From positions 60,217,453-60,281,452 of the forward strand of contig CM060198.1 in assembly GCA_030549335.1 (NCBI GenBank): a stretch of DNA of 64,000 bases, in the 5' to 3' direction. This DNA is from Pontederia crassipes. Lineage: Eukaryota > Streptophyta > Magnoliopsida > Commelinales > Pontederiaceae. How positions within the stretch are numbered: the first letter of the stretch is position 1; each line of letters opens with the position of its first letter. The position numbers and the translations under genes are program-made. Positions 12,401 to 26,239 of the stretch are shown piece after piece. The notes under the pieces are model-generated. The model did no database searches. It saw nothing but the letters and a program-made list of their open reading frames with translations, and was not told where the DNA came from.

Positions 12401-13660
12401 AGGAGTAATAGACAGAGATAATATGGAAATAGTGGCTTCTCGTATGAAATTATGAGTAGAACCACTGTCTATTAGTATCGTGACTGGAATTCCTGTCACA
12501 AAACCCCACATTCTTAAAGTTTGAGGTTTAAGCACGCCTGATAGAGCATGCAAACTAATTTCCAATGAATCCTGTTGACATTCTTGAGCATTAAGTTCTT
12601 CAAATCCTTCAAGAAGTTGGTCTTCCAAACTTGTCAGCAACAAGAATTTAGATTTACATTTGTGACCCTTATGAAAATTTTCATCGCAATTGTAACATAA
12701 TCCTTTCTCTCGTCTGTCCATCATTTCAGCAGGAGTGAGTCTTTTAACTGGTAGTTTAGTTCCGGATCCCTGATTAGAACCTTGTGCAATATTTGTAGTA
12801 GAACCTTGTGCAGAATATGTGTTAGGAACTATTTGAGAATTAGTTCCTGAAAACTGTAAAGGTTTTGTTGATAACTGAGGTGAAAAATAGTGGGGCCTAG
12901 ATTGTGACTGTCTGGATATAGCAATAGCATCCAATAATTTTTCTTCTTGTAGTTTAGCCAATCCAATTGCTTGCATCAGAGATTTGGGTTGAAATGCCAT
13001 CAATTCTCTTCTAATCTATGGTTGTAATCCAGAAATGAAGCAGGAGAGTAGAAAAGATTATGATAAACCATGAACCCTATTAGATAAAGCCTCAAATTTG
13101 GACTGGTATTCCATAATAGTACCAGTTTGGGTTAATTTTGATAAAGCCCCTTGGTAATCTTCAAACTCTGAAGGACCAAATCTGATTTCCAAGGCTCTAA
13201 CAAAGTTTGTCCAAGAACTTAGTTGCTTATTTTGATACATCCACCTGTACCACTGCAAGGTCACTCCATCAAATGCAAAAGATACCACTGTAATTCTAGA
13301 TTCCTCAGTTATATTGTAAAAATCCAAGAATTGTTCAGCTTTGAATAACCACTCCAGTGGGTCAGAACCAGAGAACTTGGGCAGTTCTAATTTGATACTC
13401 TTGGATAGAATAGATGAGTTAAGTCCTCGGTTGGATAAACTTGGGGAATGAAATGAATTATTCTGATTTCCACTATCACTATTGTGTCTTGGTGTATGTT
13501 GTAATCTTGCATTTAGATCATCGTATTTAATTCCAAGAGCTGTAATGGATTCATTTACAGAAGTGAACTTGTCATTGAAAAAAGAAAACTGTTGTTCTAT
13601 CAAAGTCTGAAGTCTGTTCATAGAGTCCTCCATTCTGGACCACCTTGTACCATCAGCCAT
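9491..13660 (-). pseudogene. Decayed Ty3/gypsy gag-pol, truncated at its 3' end
   Basis: Minus-strand order: gag (ATG at 13660), zinc knuckle CYNC-H-C (CX2CX4HX4C, about 12650-12700), protease with DSGS (about 12460), reverse transcriptase with FFDD in place of YLDD (about 11445-11465), RNase H (10660-11157), and integrase with HHCC and DDE elements (about 9700-10460). Coding is broken by in-frame stops at 13058-13060, 13016-13018, 11191-11193 and 10660-10662. There is a one-base shift in an A run near 11878-11883 and another in a T run near 10497-10506. After KRYY in the integrase C-terminal region homology fades (about 9545), and no chromodomain or left LTR is visible. The element is dead and different from the chromovirus at the left edge. 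Confidence 0.9.
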
Positions 13661-14510
13661 TTCAGAATTCTCACGGAAAGATAAAACAGAAATGAAACAC
13701 ACCAATTGTTCTGTATAATTCCTCTATGAACTATTATAACAATCTATATTCAATCAGAGACCAGAAATCCAAGAATCTCTACTAATGTAATCAAAATTGT
13801 ATCAGGTGTGCAAAGCTATCAAGAATTGCAGAAATCCTCCTCAGGATTGTCAAGACTGATAAGAATTTGCAGAAAAACTCTCCTAAATTGATCAAAATCT
13901 TCTCAGGATTGCAGAAAACAAATCAAGGTTGCAGAAATATTCCTCAAGAATGTCAAGATTTGTACAAGATTGTAGAAAACTCAACAAGAACAGCAACCTC
14001 TCAACAAGAGCACCAATGTTAGCACTCTGTAGCCCAGCCCACTGTAAGAGGCCCACCTGTGCCGAGCCCACCCGCACATGCGCCGAGGAAAAATCTCGTT
14101 GAATCCGCCAGAGAAAATATAAAAGCTTTTCTCTCCTTATTTGCCTTCGTTTTGGCCATTCTCAGATCGGTAATAACTTTTGTTTTAGGGTTTGAAGTCT
14201 TGCCTGAAGTTGCTATTTGGGTTTGATGCAGCTGGTGTTCGATCTAGTGTTATGGTATGATTTTTCTTCACTTTGGTACTCGGATCGCGTTTGATCTTGC
14301 TGATGGAAGGACTAAGGAAAGTCTGACCTCTAGCCGATGGCCTCGTCTTGTCTTTGGAATGAAGAAACTCCCAGATCTGTGGAAGCTAGCTGGTACTTGT
14401 TTTAATCCTTTGATCTCTTGTCTCAGCTCACTATTTTGTGTCGATCTATGCTACTGTAATCTTATGCCTTGCTTGTGAACAGCTGGAATTCATGCACTTC
14501 ACCTACACGA
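13661..14510 (-). repeat. Leader and probable 5' LTR end of the second gypsy element
   Basis: Upstream of gag lies a leader rich in CAGAAA/CAAGATT-like words (13700-14000). At 14015 the minus strand reads CTAACA followed by TTGGTGCTCTTGTTGAGAGG, which has the form of an LTR end followed by a primer binding site that is not the tRNA-iMet type. The LTR would extend rightward from 14015, but no left copy exists and I could not fix its outer end. The plus strand has a TATA-like word (AAATATAAAAG near 14116), which may belong to an older promoter. Confidence 0.45.
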
Positions 14511-14954
14511 TGTTGGCAGCAAGAACAAGCAAAGAACAACCAGCTGTAAGAAATAAAAGAGAAGAAAAACGTAGACTACAGTTGACAAGGTAGGAGATTT
14601 CGAGCACTCCACGCTCCAAGAAATAAGAAAATTGGCTTTGTAATTGGCTCCGAGATAATTCCCCTCTCATCCCAGCCTTCATTCTATTTATATGTTCCCT
14701 TTTGAAACCGAAATTGTCCTTTACATGCTGTTACATTCTTGCTACATGTATTGAAATTGTTATTTACATGCTGTTACATTCTTGTTATATGTCATACATC
14801 AACTATATTGCTGATGTGTTCATATCATTTTGTAATAAAATCCTTCAAATAAAATGGTCTTTTTATCTTTCTTCTAGTCTTCATTTCTTCTGCCCCGTCG
14901 TCTGCCCTGTCGTCTGCCATGTCGATTGCTGTCACCTTTTTATTATTTATAACA
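14511..14954 (-). repeat. Possible LTR fragment or solo LTR
   Basis: On the minus strand it starts TGTTATAAATAATAAAAAGG and ends TGCTGCCAACA, with a TATA-like ACATATAAATAGA about 260 bp in. This gives TG..CA ends and promoter placement like an LTR. No 5-bp target duplication and no primer binding site are seen. Within it a 30-bp-scale duplication repeats ACATGCTGTTACATTCTTG. The identification is weak. Confidence 0.35.
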
Positions 14955-15327
14955 GCCGGACACCTTGAATTTGGGTGGATTATTAAACATTGAAACAGTA
15001 GTATTCTTTAAAGTGAGAGAGGGAGTGTGATTCTTTTGAGGACACATGATGAAAGATTAAGGAAAGGTTGGCATAATGGGTCCATGTCTGCTTGGTTCTT
15101 AACAGAAAAGCTTTCAAGGCATGCCAACTGAATGACATGGATCTAGAAGTACTAAAAAAAGGGGGAGATTTAATTAACACATGCAGGCTCATCCAGCAGC
15201 TCAGTGTGGTTTCAGTAGGACCTAAAATCACAGTAAACCTTATCATACAGAAGTGAGTCTTAGGTTACCTTATCTCTCATTAATTAACTTATTCATATCC
15301 ACAAGCTCGAAGCTTCTGAACAATGAA
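14955..15327. other. Intergenic DNA, nothing recognised
   Basis: A short spacer between the LTR-like fragment and the LINE insertion. Open frames here show no domain. Confidence 0.5.
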
Positions 15328-15338
15328 ACATTACATCT

Positions 15339-16216
15339 ACAACAATGACAACAAAGTCTTATCCCATTAGGTGGGGTCGGCTACATGGATCATACGACGT
15401 CATTCCGCTCTATTAGTAACCAAACCTTTCGGTATATTATTCACCAATAGATCTTGCTCTACTAGTTCGCCAAGTGTCCGCCTTGGCCTCCCTCTCCCTC
15501 TTTTAATCGGACTCAAGATTATTTGATCTACTTTTCTTATTGGCGCATCTAATGGTCTTCTCTGAACATTACCAAACAATCTCAAACGATTCTCTATCAT
15601 TTTCTCACTAATAGGAGCCACTCCGACTCGTTCACGTATATGGTCATTCATAATCTTATCTAATCTTGTATGACCACACATACATCTCAACATCTTCATT
15701 TCGGCTACCCTCACTTTACGTTCATGTTGTCCCTTCATAGCCCAACATTCACTACCATATAACACTGCCGGTCTTATAGCAGTACGATAGAATTTCCCTT
15801 TAACTTTATTGGGTACTTTTCTATCACAAAGAACTCCAATGACTTTCATCCACTTACACCAACCACCTTGTATTATATGATTAACATCATCATCAATCTC
15901 ACCATCTTGTCTTACAATTGATCCTAAATATTTAAACTTTGTCACTTGAGGAATTATATCCTCCCCTAGCTTAACTTTCAAATAGTCTCTAAATTATTTA
16001 TTTGTGAAATTGTTATGCATATATTCTGTTTTATTCCTACTTAAACGAAAATACTTTGACCCCAACGTATTTCTCCATATTTTCATTTTTTTATTAATCC
16101 CGCCTATATTTTATAGCCGGTCCCAAGTCCGAATAAAGGAGGAGGGTTATGTAAGGCCCCGACAGCTAGCGTAAAACCCTGTCGAATCTCATGAACATAA
16201 ATCAACGAATAATGAC
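15339..16216 (-). mobile_element. LINE (RTE-like) insertion with inverted 5' segment
   Basis: Direct repeats ACATTACATCT at 15328-15338 and 16217-16227 bound the insertion. On the minus strand the 3' end carries the common plant LINE tail (GTAGCCGACCCCACCTAATGG, then a GTTGT-rich end). A reverse-transcriptase C-terminal fragment precedes it. From about 16096 to 16216 a segment containing a TAGCCGGTCCCAAG-like word lies on the plus strand, opposite to the reverse transcriptase. The copy at 29372-29562 shows both segments in the same orientation. This is the structure left by twin-primed reverse transcription with internal loss. Confidence 0.82.
15400..15981 (-). pseudogene. LINE reverse transcriptase C-terminal fragment
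   Basis: A roughly 190-residue open stretch begins with the FKYLGSIV motif and contains RPAVLYGSECWAMK, RMLRWM-like and GRPRRT segments. These are typical of the C-terminal thumb and connection region of plant non-LTR reverse transcriptases often annotated as craniofacial-development-protein-like or RNA-directed DNA polymerase fragments. Related coding sequence continues upstream to about 16080 with stops. The catalytic YADD region and the endonuclease are absent, so no active enzyme can be made. It was carried in by the LINE insertion and is not a host gene. Confidence 0.85.
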
Positions 16217-16227
16217 ACATTACATCT

Positions 16228-18199
<1,972 letters not shown>

Positions 18200-18204
18200 G
18201 AGAT

Positions 18205-18631
18205 TGTTAGGAAAAGGGGGAGAGATATCGCACGAAATACAGAAGAATGCGAAGAAAAAAATGACGGTGACTTTTTATTATGAAATAATGATAATTATAA
18301 GGATGGATGTTTAGACCTCTAGGAAGTTTATATAAGCACTCCCTTTAGCAGATGATAGGAATTATATACGGACTGTGACTCTAAATAAATTTTCTAAAAA
18401 TAGGACACCTATCTCGTGATAAGGAAATAAACCAAATTCGAATCACATACAGAATACCCCTAAAAATTTTCGCTCAGGGGGCTCCGCCCCCTTGCAACCC
18501 CCGTAGGGGGATTCCCCCTTGATCCTCCACAGGCTCGCTGACTGGGCAACGAGACCCCCGTAGAGAAATTCTGCTGAAGCGTCTGACTATGTAGAGGATC
18601 AATTGGGTTCAGATTCATGGCATTATTAACA
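18205..18631 (-). repeat. 3' LTR of the copia element (427 bp)
   Basis: It begins TGTTAGG on the plus strand and ends ATTATTAACA. It matches the other LTR across its length, with many transitions. Both contain TTTATATAAGCACTCCC and a GC-rich CGCTCAGGGG-CTCCGCCCCC block. Confidence 0.95.
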
Positions 18632-18639
18632 AATCTCCA

Positions 18640-21600
18640 CCTTGACTTGAATCATTTTCAAAGCACAAAAGCACGTCATGTCGCCGTCAGTCCCATCTTG
18701 AAGTTATTACCAAGTATTTATGTTAAACAAGTTCAAACAATGTTGGAACTTACCATAAGGAACAGATTTGGTGAACATATCAGCTGGATTGTCTTGCCAA
18801 TCTTCTTCATTTTGATCCTCTTCTCAGTGCGGATGAAGTGATATCTGACATCAATGTGTTTGGTTCTTTCATGATGTACTTGATCCTTGGCTAAACATAT
18901 TGCACTCAGACTGTCACAGTGCACTATAGTCTGCTCCTGATGTAATCTGATATCTCCAACTAAGCCTTTTAACCAGATGCTTTCCTTGACAGCTTTTGTC
19001 AGTGTCATGTATTCAGCCTCTGTGGTGGACAATGTAACTGATGGCTGAAGTGTAGCCTTCCAACTAATAACTGAACTGCCTAAATGAAGACATAACCTGT
19101 CATAGATCGTCTTCCATCAATATCTCCAGCATAATCTGAATCTGAATACCCTACAACCAAACACTCTTTATCCTTCTGTAGATGAGGTCAATATCAGATG
19201 TTCCTCTCAGATACCGAAAAATTCGCTTCACTGTTTGCCAGTACTCCTTTCCTGGATCGCTCATGAATCTGCTGACAACACTGACTGCATGAGCAATGTC
19301 AGGTCTTGTGCAAACCATGGCATTACATCAGACTTCCAACTGCACTAGTATATGGAACCCGAGACATGTACTCCTTTTCTGCTTCTGACTTTGGTGCGAA
19401 GACAACAGAAAGATGAATATTTGCAGCTGATGGAGTATTTAAAGGCTTCGCTCCAGACATTCCAAACCTGGATAAAATTTTCTCAATATAACTTTTCTGA
19501 GATAAGAAGAGTTTACCCTGTGCGCGATCCCTTAGAATTTCCATCCCCAGAATCTTCTGTGCTGCACCAAGATCTTTCATGTCGAATTCTGCACTGAGGA
19601 GCTTCTTCAGATTCTGAATGTCTGTCATGTCTCTGGCAGCAATAAGCATATCATCAACATACAAGAGCAGATAGATGGTGGAGCTGTCCTTTACCTTCTT
19701 GTGATATACACAGCAATCATAGGGACTTCGACTGAATCCCTTACTGATCATGAAGCTGTCGAACCTTTTGTACCATTATTTGGGAGACTGCTTCAAGCCA
19801 TACAGAGATTTCTTCAGACTGCAAACTTAATTCTCCTTTCCAGGAATGGAGAATCCCTCTGGTTGACTCATAAGAATATCTTCTTCAAGTTCTCCATGGA
19901 GGAAAGTAGTCTTCACATCTAGTTGCTCGAGCTCTAGATTCTGATGTGCTACAAGAGCAAGTAGCACCCTGATAGAAGTATGTCTGACAACAGGTGAGAA
20001 TATCTCATTGTAGTCCACACCTTTTTTCTGACTATAACCTTTAGCAACCAGTCGTGCTTTATATCTTGTGCCTTCAACTCCTGGAATTCCTGCTTTCTTC
20101 TTGAAGATCCATTTACAGCCAACAGTCTTCTTGCCTTTAGGCAACTTGACCAGCTCCCACGTCTGATTCTTGTGAAGAGATTCCATCTCCTCACCCATAG
20201 CAGTGATCCACTGTTCAGATTCGGCACATGTGATGGCATCTCTATAAGAGAACGGCTCTAGAGACTCTACCTCTTCAGCTACCTGTAGTGCATAAGCAAC
20301 CATATCCTCGAAACCATATCGCTTAGGAGGACCCACTTCTCTGCGAGGACGTCTAGCAGCAATTGACTCCTCTTCAGGTTGCTCATCAGATTCTTCACCT
20401 TCTGGTTCTGCTTCTTGATGTGATCCTTCAGTATCATCCTCAGTTGGAGTGATTTCAACCTCCACCTGTTTACTGACATTCTCTTCAGCCTCCACCTTCA
20501 ACTGAAGCATTGATGCTTCATCAAAGGTCACGCTTCTGCTGTGGATGACTTTGTGTTCTGAAGGAGATCAGATTCTGTAGCCCTTCACTCCTGCACCATA
20601 TCCCATGAACACCCCTTCTTTGGCCCTTGGCTCCAACTTCCCTTCACTGACGTGATAGTATGCTGGACAACCAAAAACTTTCAGACAAGTATAATCAGCA
20701 GAATTTTCTGACCATACCTCAGTTGGAGTCTTGAGATCAATCGCAGTCGCCGAACTTCGATTCATCAAGTAGCAAGCTGTGTTAACAGGTTCAGCCCAGA
20801 ATGTCCTATTTAGGCCAGCGTTAGAGAGCATGCACCTTGCCCTCTCCAGAAGTGTCATGTTCATTCGTTCTGCAACTCCATTCTGCTGTGGAGTATCCCT
20901 GACTGTGCGTTGTCTGGCAATGCCTTCATCATTGTAGAACTAGTCGAATTCAGCAGAACAGAATTTCAAACCATTGTCAGTGCGAAGACGCTTCACTTTC
21001 TTCGACGTCTGATTTTCCACCAGAACCTTCCACTGCTTGAAGGCCTTGAAGGACTCACTCTTGTGTTTCATCATGAATACCCAAGTCATCCTCGAGTAGT
21101 CATCAATCACAGATATGAAGTACCTTGAACCTCCTAATGATGGAACACGAGAGGGACCCCAACAATCGGCGTGGATGTAGTCAAGTGTCGCCTTCGTCCT
21201 GTGCACTGCCTTGCCAAACTGAGTCATTCGCTGTTTGCCGAATACGCAGTGCTTGCAGAAGTTGATTTCAGATATTTTCTTCTCTCTTAGAAGACCTCGT
21301 TTGCTGAGGATATTCATCCCGTTCTGACTCATATGTTCAAGCCGCATGTGCCACAGCCTGGACCTATCTGATTCGGATGAACTAGCCACTGCAACAACGT
21401 CAGAGACTGTCTTGCCTTGTAATACATATAAGGACTTCTGTCCGACTCCCTTCAGAATCGTAACATCATCCTTCATGATCGTGAGGATGCCTCCAGCAGC
21501 ATTGATTTGACACCCTTTAGAGTCGAGGACTCCAAGTGATATCAAATTCTTCTTCAATTGCGGAACATGACGGACATCTGTCAACGTCCTCACAAGATTG

Positions 21601-22610
21601 TCATGAGTCCTGATCTGCACAGAACCGATTCCAACTATCTGACATGACGCGTTATTGCCCATGATGACATTTTCACTGTCAGTCTTCTGATAAGATGAGA
21701 ACCAATCTTTATTCGGAGTCATGTGATAGGAACACCCCGAATTCAGAACCCAACTATCCTCCAGACATCCTTGATCAGAAGCAGTCAGAACCAAATCATC
21801 TTTGAAATCCCTTGTTTCACATGCCACTGCAGCGACGGGGGCCTTCTTCTTCTTCGGACAGTCTTTCTTCCAATGACCTGGTTCTTTGCAGTAATTACAG
21901 ATGTCCTTCGCAGTGATTTTCTTCTTCTTGGATTTGGATTTCTTCGAATTTGAGGACTATCCCTTCTCTGCGATCGATATCAAACCCGTGGCCTGAGTCT
22001 CTGCAGAATTTCCAGATGCCCTATGTCGAAGTTCACGAGTATGGAGATTCGATCTTACTTCTTTCAGACTTATAGTTTCCTTCCCGATAATCATAGACTG
22101 AACGAAATTTACATATTATGGAGGAAGCAAAACTAACAGAATTAGGACAGCATCTTCATCCTCGATCTTAACATCGATATTTCTGAGTTCCATCAACAAG
22201 AAATTTAACTGATCAAGATGTTCCTTTAGAGGGTTACCTTCTTGCATGCGGAGATAGAACAGACGTTGCTTCAACAACAACTTGTTGGTGATAGACTTCG
22301 TCATATATAGACTCTCGAGTCTCAACCACAGACCGACCGCATTTTCTTCATCTGCGACATCGATTATCACCTCATCCGCTAGACACAACAGAATCATCGA
22401 GTGCGCCTTCTCCTCCTGTGCCGTCAAAGTTGCGAGGTCGATCTCCTTTTTTTTGCCCTTCGAATCTTCCTCCTTTGGTTTGTTCTTCGACACGTTTGAG
22501 AGCGGCGCCCAAACTCCTTGTTGCTTCAGAAGCGCCCGCATCTTGATCTGCCACAACCCGAAACTGTTTCTGCCGTTGAACTTCTCCACGCTCACGTTGT
22601 GCGACGCCAT
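18640..22610 (-). pseudogene. Ty1/copia gag-pol, multiple stops and a frameshift
   Basis: Gag starts at ATG 22610 (MASHNVSVEKFNG) and leads to a zinc knuckle CNYC..GHWKKDC (about 21868-21905). Next come a DUF4219/GAG-pre-integrase region (RLWHMRLEHMSQNGM), integrase (D at HADCWGP, then DDYSR), reverse transcriptase (YVDDMLIAA, about 19638-19661) and RNase H (MSTTEAEYMTLT at 19032 down to 18733). In-frame stops lie at 21957-21959, 20940-20942, 20568-20570, 19827-19829 and near 19787. At about 19323 an extra base shifts the frame, and the RNase H part is read in a different frame. No functional polyprotein is possible. The family resembles Tork/TNT1-like plant copia elements, judged by motif style only. 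Confidence 0.93.
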
Positions 22611-22642
22611 CTCTCTGATCGAGAATCGCTAATAAACCCTAA

Positions 22643-22655
22643 GGCTCTGATATCA
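22643..22655 (-). other. Primer binding site of the copia element
   Basis: The minus strand reads TGATATCAGAGCC shortly after the LTR end. This is the tRNA-iMet site TGGTATCAGAGCC with one substitution. Confidence 0.8.
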
Positions 22656-22658
22656 GTT

Positions 22659-23099
22659 TGTTACGAAAAGGGGGAGAGAGGGATCGCACGAAATACAGAA
22701 GAACGCGAAGAGGAAAAACGGCGGCGGCTCTTTGTTATGGAATAATGATGATTACAAGGATGTGTCTCTGTCTATACCCTTAGGGAGTTTATATAAGCAC
22801 TCCCTTTAACATATAATAGGAATTACATACGGATTGAGACTCTAAATAAATCCCCTGAAAATAGGACACCTATCTCGTGATAAGGAAATAAATCAAATCC
22901 GAATCACATATAGAATATCCCTAAAAATTTTCGCTCAGGGGCTCCGCCCCCATGCAACCCCTGCAGGGGATCCCCTGGATCCCCCTTGACCCCCCACAGG
23001 CTCGCTGACCGGGCAGCGAGACCCCCATAGAAGAATTCTGATGAAGCGCCTGACTATATAGGGGGATCAATTATGTTCAGATTCAAGGCATTATTAACA
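22659..23099 (-). repeat. 5' LTR of the copia element (441 bp)
   Basis: It shares TGTTA..AACA ends and collinear sequence with the LTR at 18205-18631. It retains the TATA-like TTTATATAAGCACTCCC stretch, although that reads as a palindromic AT word on either strand. Confidence 0.95.
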
Positions 23100-23104
23100 G
23101 AGAT

Positions 23105-24782
23105 AATGTTCAGAATTGCATAATTAATAATGTGAAAGGCCCCCACTTGAACAATAGACATCAGAAACACTTACATCCCCTCACATCCTATCAACTCACA
23201 AACTTGACAACATTTTGGCATAAATTAAGGCATAAAGTTTTAGCACAATGTGCACACTGAGAGAAAAAATGTACAATGCTGAAGAGAGGGGGGAGAGAGA
23301 GAGATAGATTGATCATAGAATTCCAGGGCACATGTGATTTAACATGGGTGATATAGATGTGTACTCTCTGATGATTCTATGGAGTAGAGCCTCTTAACTT
23401 TCTATCTCCAGACATATAATATGCGAGCCCTGTTATTTTAGTCCTGTCATTTGTTGGTCCTGTCTGGGGGTCATCTTTTCTCTCATGCAGTTGAACTGCA
23501 GAGTGGCTAAGGGACTGAGATTTGTTTCGCATGCCTACACATCTTATTAAAATATTATGGCAAGTAGCCCGGACTGGTAGTTTAAATGCTTCCTGCCTCA
23601 CCACGTTGGAGATCATCCAAGTGAAGTTGCATCAGAAAGGGAGAGACTGCTTCCCTTCTCTCACTTTTAGTGCCAGTGACATCTTCTGAAGTGCATATTG
23701 ACAGCCAAAAAGGTTAGGATCCATAACCTCTCTACTACTCCTCATCTTGTCTGCAATGAGCTATACTGAGTTTTCCTCTGTCAGTTTGCATTCAAATTTG
23801 CCAAGAAACTTGATACATAGTGAATCTTATCATATCAAGAGGAAGATAGTATGTATCTAGTATTATTGCAGATTCAGAATGCTTGAAATCATCCTTATAT
23901 GCCAGTCTGCAATATTCATATAATCCAAGTTGCGTCTTCTTCAATTCTGTTTCTTTAATCTTGGGCAGTATCCTGATTTGATAGTTCATAACTAGATAAA
24001 TGATCAAGGAGTCTCACATAATAAGCTTCTGATGAATAATATGAAAATTTCCAGAGCCGTTCATATAAAATTAGACTTTGAAGTTTTATATAAGCAGCTG
24101 ATAGCAATTTTGAAGCCTATCTTTATGAATCATGTTATCTTTAAACATATTGGTCATATCGACATTCCTTGGCAAAATTCTTGTTCCGTGTATTTTGAGA
24201 TGCAATAAAGGTAAAATAATTCTATTTATTCTCATGCGTTTGGAGAATATAATATCATCTGTGAAGGTAAAATTCTACTACCACAATCCATCCTGCCTGG
24301 AAACAGCATCTGATAAATATGTAATCCCTGTTCTCAGCACCTTCTTCCAAAAATGTCCTCTTGTGATTCGATTTCAAATATCAGTTCAGCCTTTTGATTT
24401 CAATCATCATGAATGTCAGACATTTGTTTGAGGATTCTATTTACACTGGCAGACTGGCATAATGGCCAAGTATACTCATGAACTGCATTCTCTTCAGGAA
24501 TCTGATTACACTGAAAACTGTACAGTACTAAAGTGGCTGTGACCTTTCTTCCCTTATTTATTAGTTATTACATCGGCATCCATTGTGTGATAACTTTATG
24601 ATCAGTTGCTGTAGAATTCAACTAAAGTCTCCTCCAACTTAAGAGAGTCTAACTACTTTGGGAAACTTTCAGAGTTAAAGCAACATCTCAAACTGATAAG
24701 TCGGTAAGATCTGAAGCATCAATCAGCTGTTGACGTCAGGAAAACTTGTACAAACCCTGTCACTCAACGTCACAAAGCTGCA
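23105..24782. other. Intergenic and probable upstream region of the next gene
   Basis: No domain-bearing open frame was found. The last few hundred bases before 24783 probably include the 5' UTR and promoter of the small gene, but I see no convincing TATA box. A short GA run lies near 23286-23306. Confidence 0.5.
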
Positions 24783-25488
24783 ATGGAAAAGTCTCTCAGG
24801 AAGTATGATAGAGAATGCGTGAAGATGGCCATGTTGAAGCATGAAGAAACTTTCAGACAACAGGTAGGCCCTGATCATTCACTAAGACATGATCTATCTA
24901 TCTTACATGAAATTTTCTCACGTGCTTTTACTCTTTTGTTAATGCATTCAGGTCCACGAACTCCATCGCCTATATAGAGTTCAGAAGCTTCTGATGAGAG
25001 ACCTGAGGAACGCTGAAATCATGAGGCCAAGGATCCCAAAATGCAGCCGAGCTTATTTACTCAACCACCGCGAGAACATTGCCATGACATGTCTACCAAC
25101 CAACCTTTACAGTGACCAGAGGAGGCCTACTCGGGCACTCAATCTGGAACTTCCTGCAGATGAGTACATAGAAAGAGCCGAGGAAGATGATGTCGGGCAA
25201 GGGATCAATGTGGAGCTAACTCTGACATTGGCAAACAGCTGGAGGAAAGGAGAAGATGCAACTTATGCTTCTGATTCCACAGGGAGCTTTTCGTCGTCGT
25301 CGACGGAGTCCAGGGCCGGGTTAAAGTCAACCGGTCATGAGTGGGGAATGCAACAGGCTGAAGATGTCAACGTTGACTATCAGGATGAGCTCAAGAATCA
25401 GTTCGAATTTGAAGCAGAGATAGGTGAGGAGAGGATGAAGCAGCAGTCACCTTGGCTTTTCCAGTGTCTTAGTCTTAGAATGGCTTGA
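24783..25488 (+). CDS. Uncharacterised plant protein, DUF863-like N-terminal motif (205 aa)
   Basis: There are two exons: 24783-24863 and 24952-25488, joined across an 88-bp GT..AG intron in phase 0. The spliced N-terminus contains YDRECVKMAMLKHEETFRQQ followed directly by VHELHRLYRVQKLLM. This block is highly conserved in plant proteins of unknown function, including DUF863 members, where it forms a predicted helix or coiled coil. The rest is polar and Ser-rich (a SSSS stretch near residue 160), ending in PWLFQCLSLRMA, a C-terminal block also typical of the short members. There is no signal peptide, membrane segment or enzyme motif. The start is the first ATG in frame before the conserved block. 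The function is unknown; I infer a nuclear or cytosolic protein. Confidence 0.82.
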
Positions 25489-26231
25489 TGTGTGCTTTCC
25501 TTCTTACATTGTGATTAATGTTTCTAGTTGTTTGGGTAGTTGATTAATGAAAATTTTAGCTACTTCTTAGACAAATCAAAGGATTACAAACTCTCTCTCT
25601 ATACATATAATGGGATTAATATTGAGCTTATTTAAATTATTGAATTAATGGTCCAAATAAATAATATTCTTAATTGATTCACTTGTAATCAGATTTATGA
25701 ATCACTGCATCAATGATTAAAATGCACTCAACGTGGATATATAACATGATACTTGGGAGCTGGTTGACACAAAATTGAGAAGTTAAACAGGAAATAACTT
25801 GTCCATTAAAGGCAAATGCTATGATTTGATTTAACCACGAAAAAGATACATCCTAAAAAGTCTTGAGACACTCTTTTGATAATTAACCAGTAAAACACAT
25901 TATATATGCACACTATTTTAATAACACACTACATGTAAACATTTTCATTTTTTTTTTTACAATCTGCAAATTTTATCAACTCGTTATAAAATATACAATT
26001 TTCTTTTGCCATTTTGTTTCATTTCATTTTGTCGCCGACACCAAATTAATCAGAGCCGTGATAACTAAAATTTTTACTTTTAAAATGTAATCAGTATTTA
26101 TATATTATAAAATTTGAATATTCCAAATGTTCAAACTATTTTTTAGCTAAATGGACTAAAAAAATGCCAAAATCCAAATTGGCCAAAAAAAAAACCAAGG
26201 TCCAGACCGACTGGACCGGGCCGGTCCAAAG
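25489..26231. other. Intergenic spacer between the small gene and CK2 alpha
   Basis: AT-rich sequence with the 3' UTR of the small gene at its left and the CK2 promoter at its right. No other feature is recognised. Confidence 0.55.
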
Positions 26232-26239
26232 TATATAAA
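26232..26239 (+). promoter_or_regulatory. Probable TATA box of CK2 alpha
   Basis: TATATAAA lies 360 bp before the ATG, at the transition from AT-rich spacer to a GC-rich leader. Transcription would start near 26262-26272, giving a 5' UTR of about 330 nt with GTC/GCC trinucleotide runs (26390-26440). No ATG occurs between here and 26599. Confidence 0.65.

Larger units (their letters stand above)
18205..23099 (-). mobile_element. Full-length Ty1/copia retrotransposon, inactive
   Basis: This is a complete minus-strand element of 4,895 bp flanked by the 5-bp duplication GAGAT (18200-18204 and 23100-23104). It has a 5' LTR at 22659-23099, a 3' LTR at 18205-18631, a primer binding site at 22643-22655 and a purine-rich tract next to the 3' LTR (GGTGGAGATT on the minus strand, about 18632-18641). 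Domain order is gag, protease, integrase, reverse transcriptase, RNase H, with integrase before reverse transcriptase as in copia. Several stops and at least one frameshift interrupt the frame. The two LTRs differ at many positions plus small indels, consistent with an old insertion. Confidence 0.96.
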
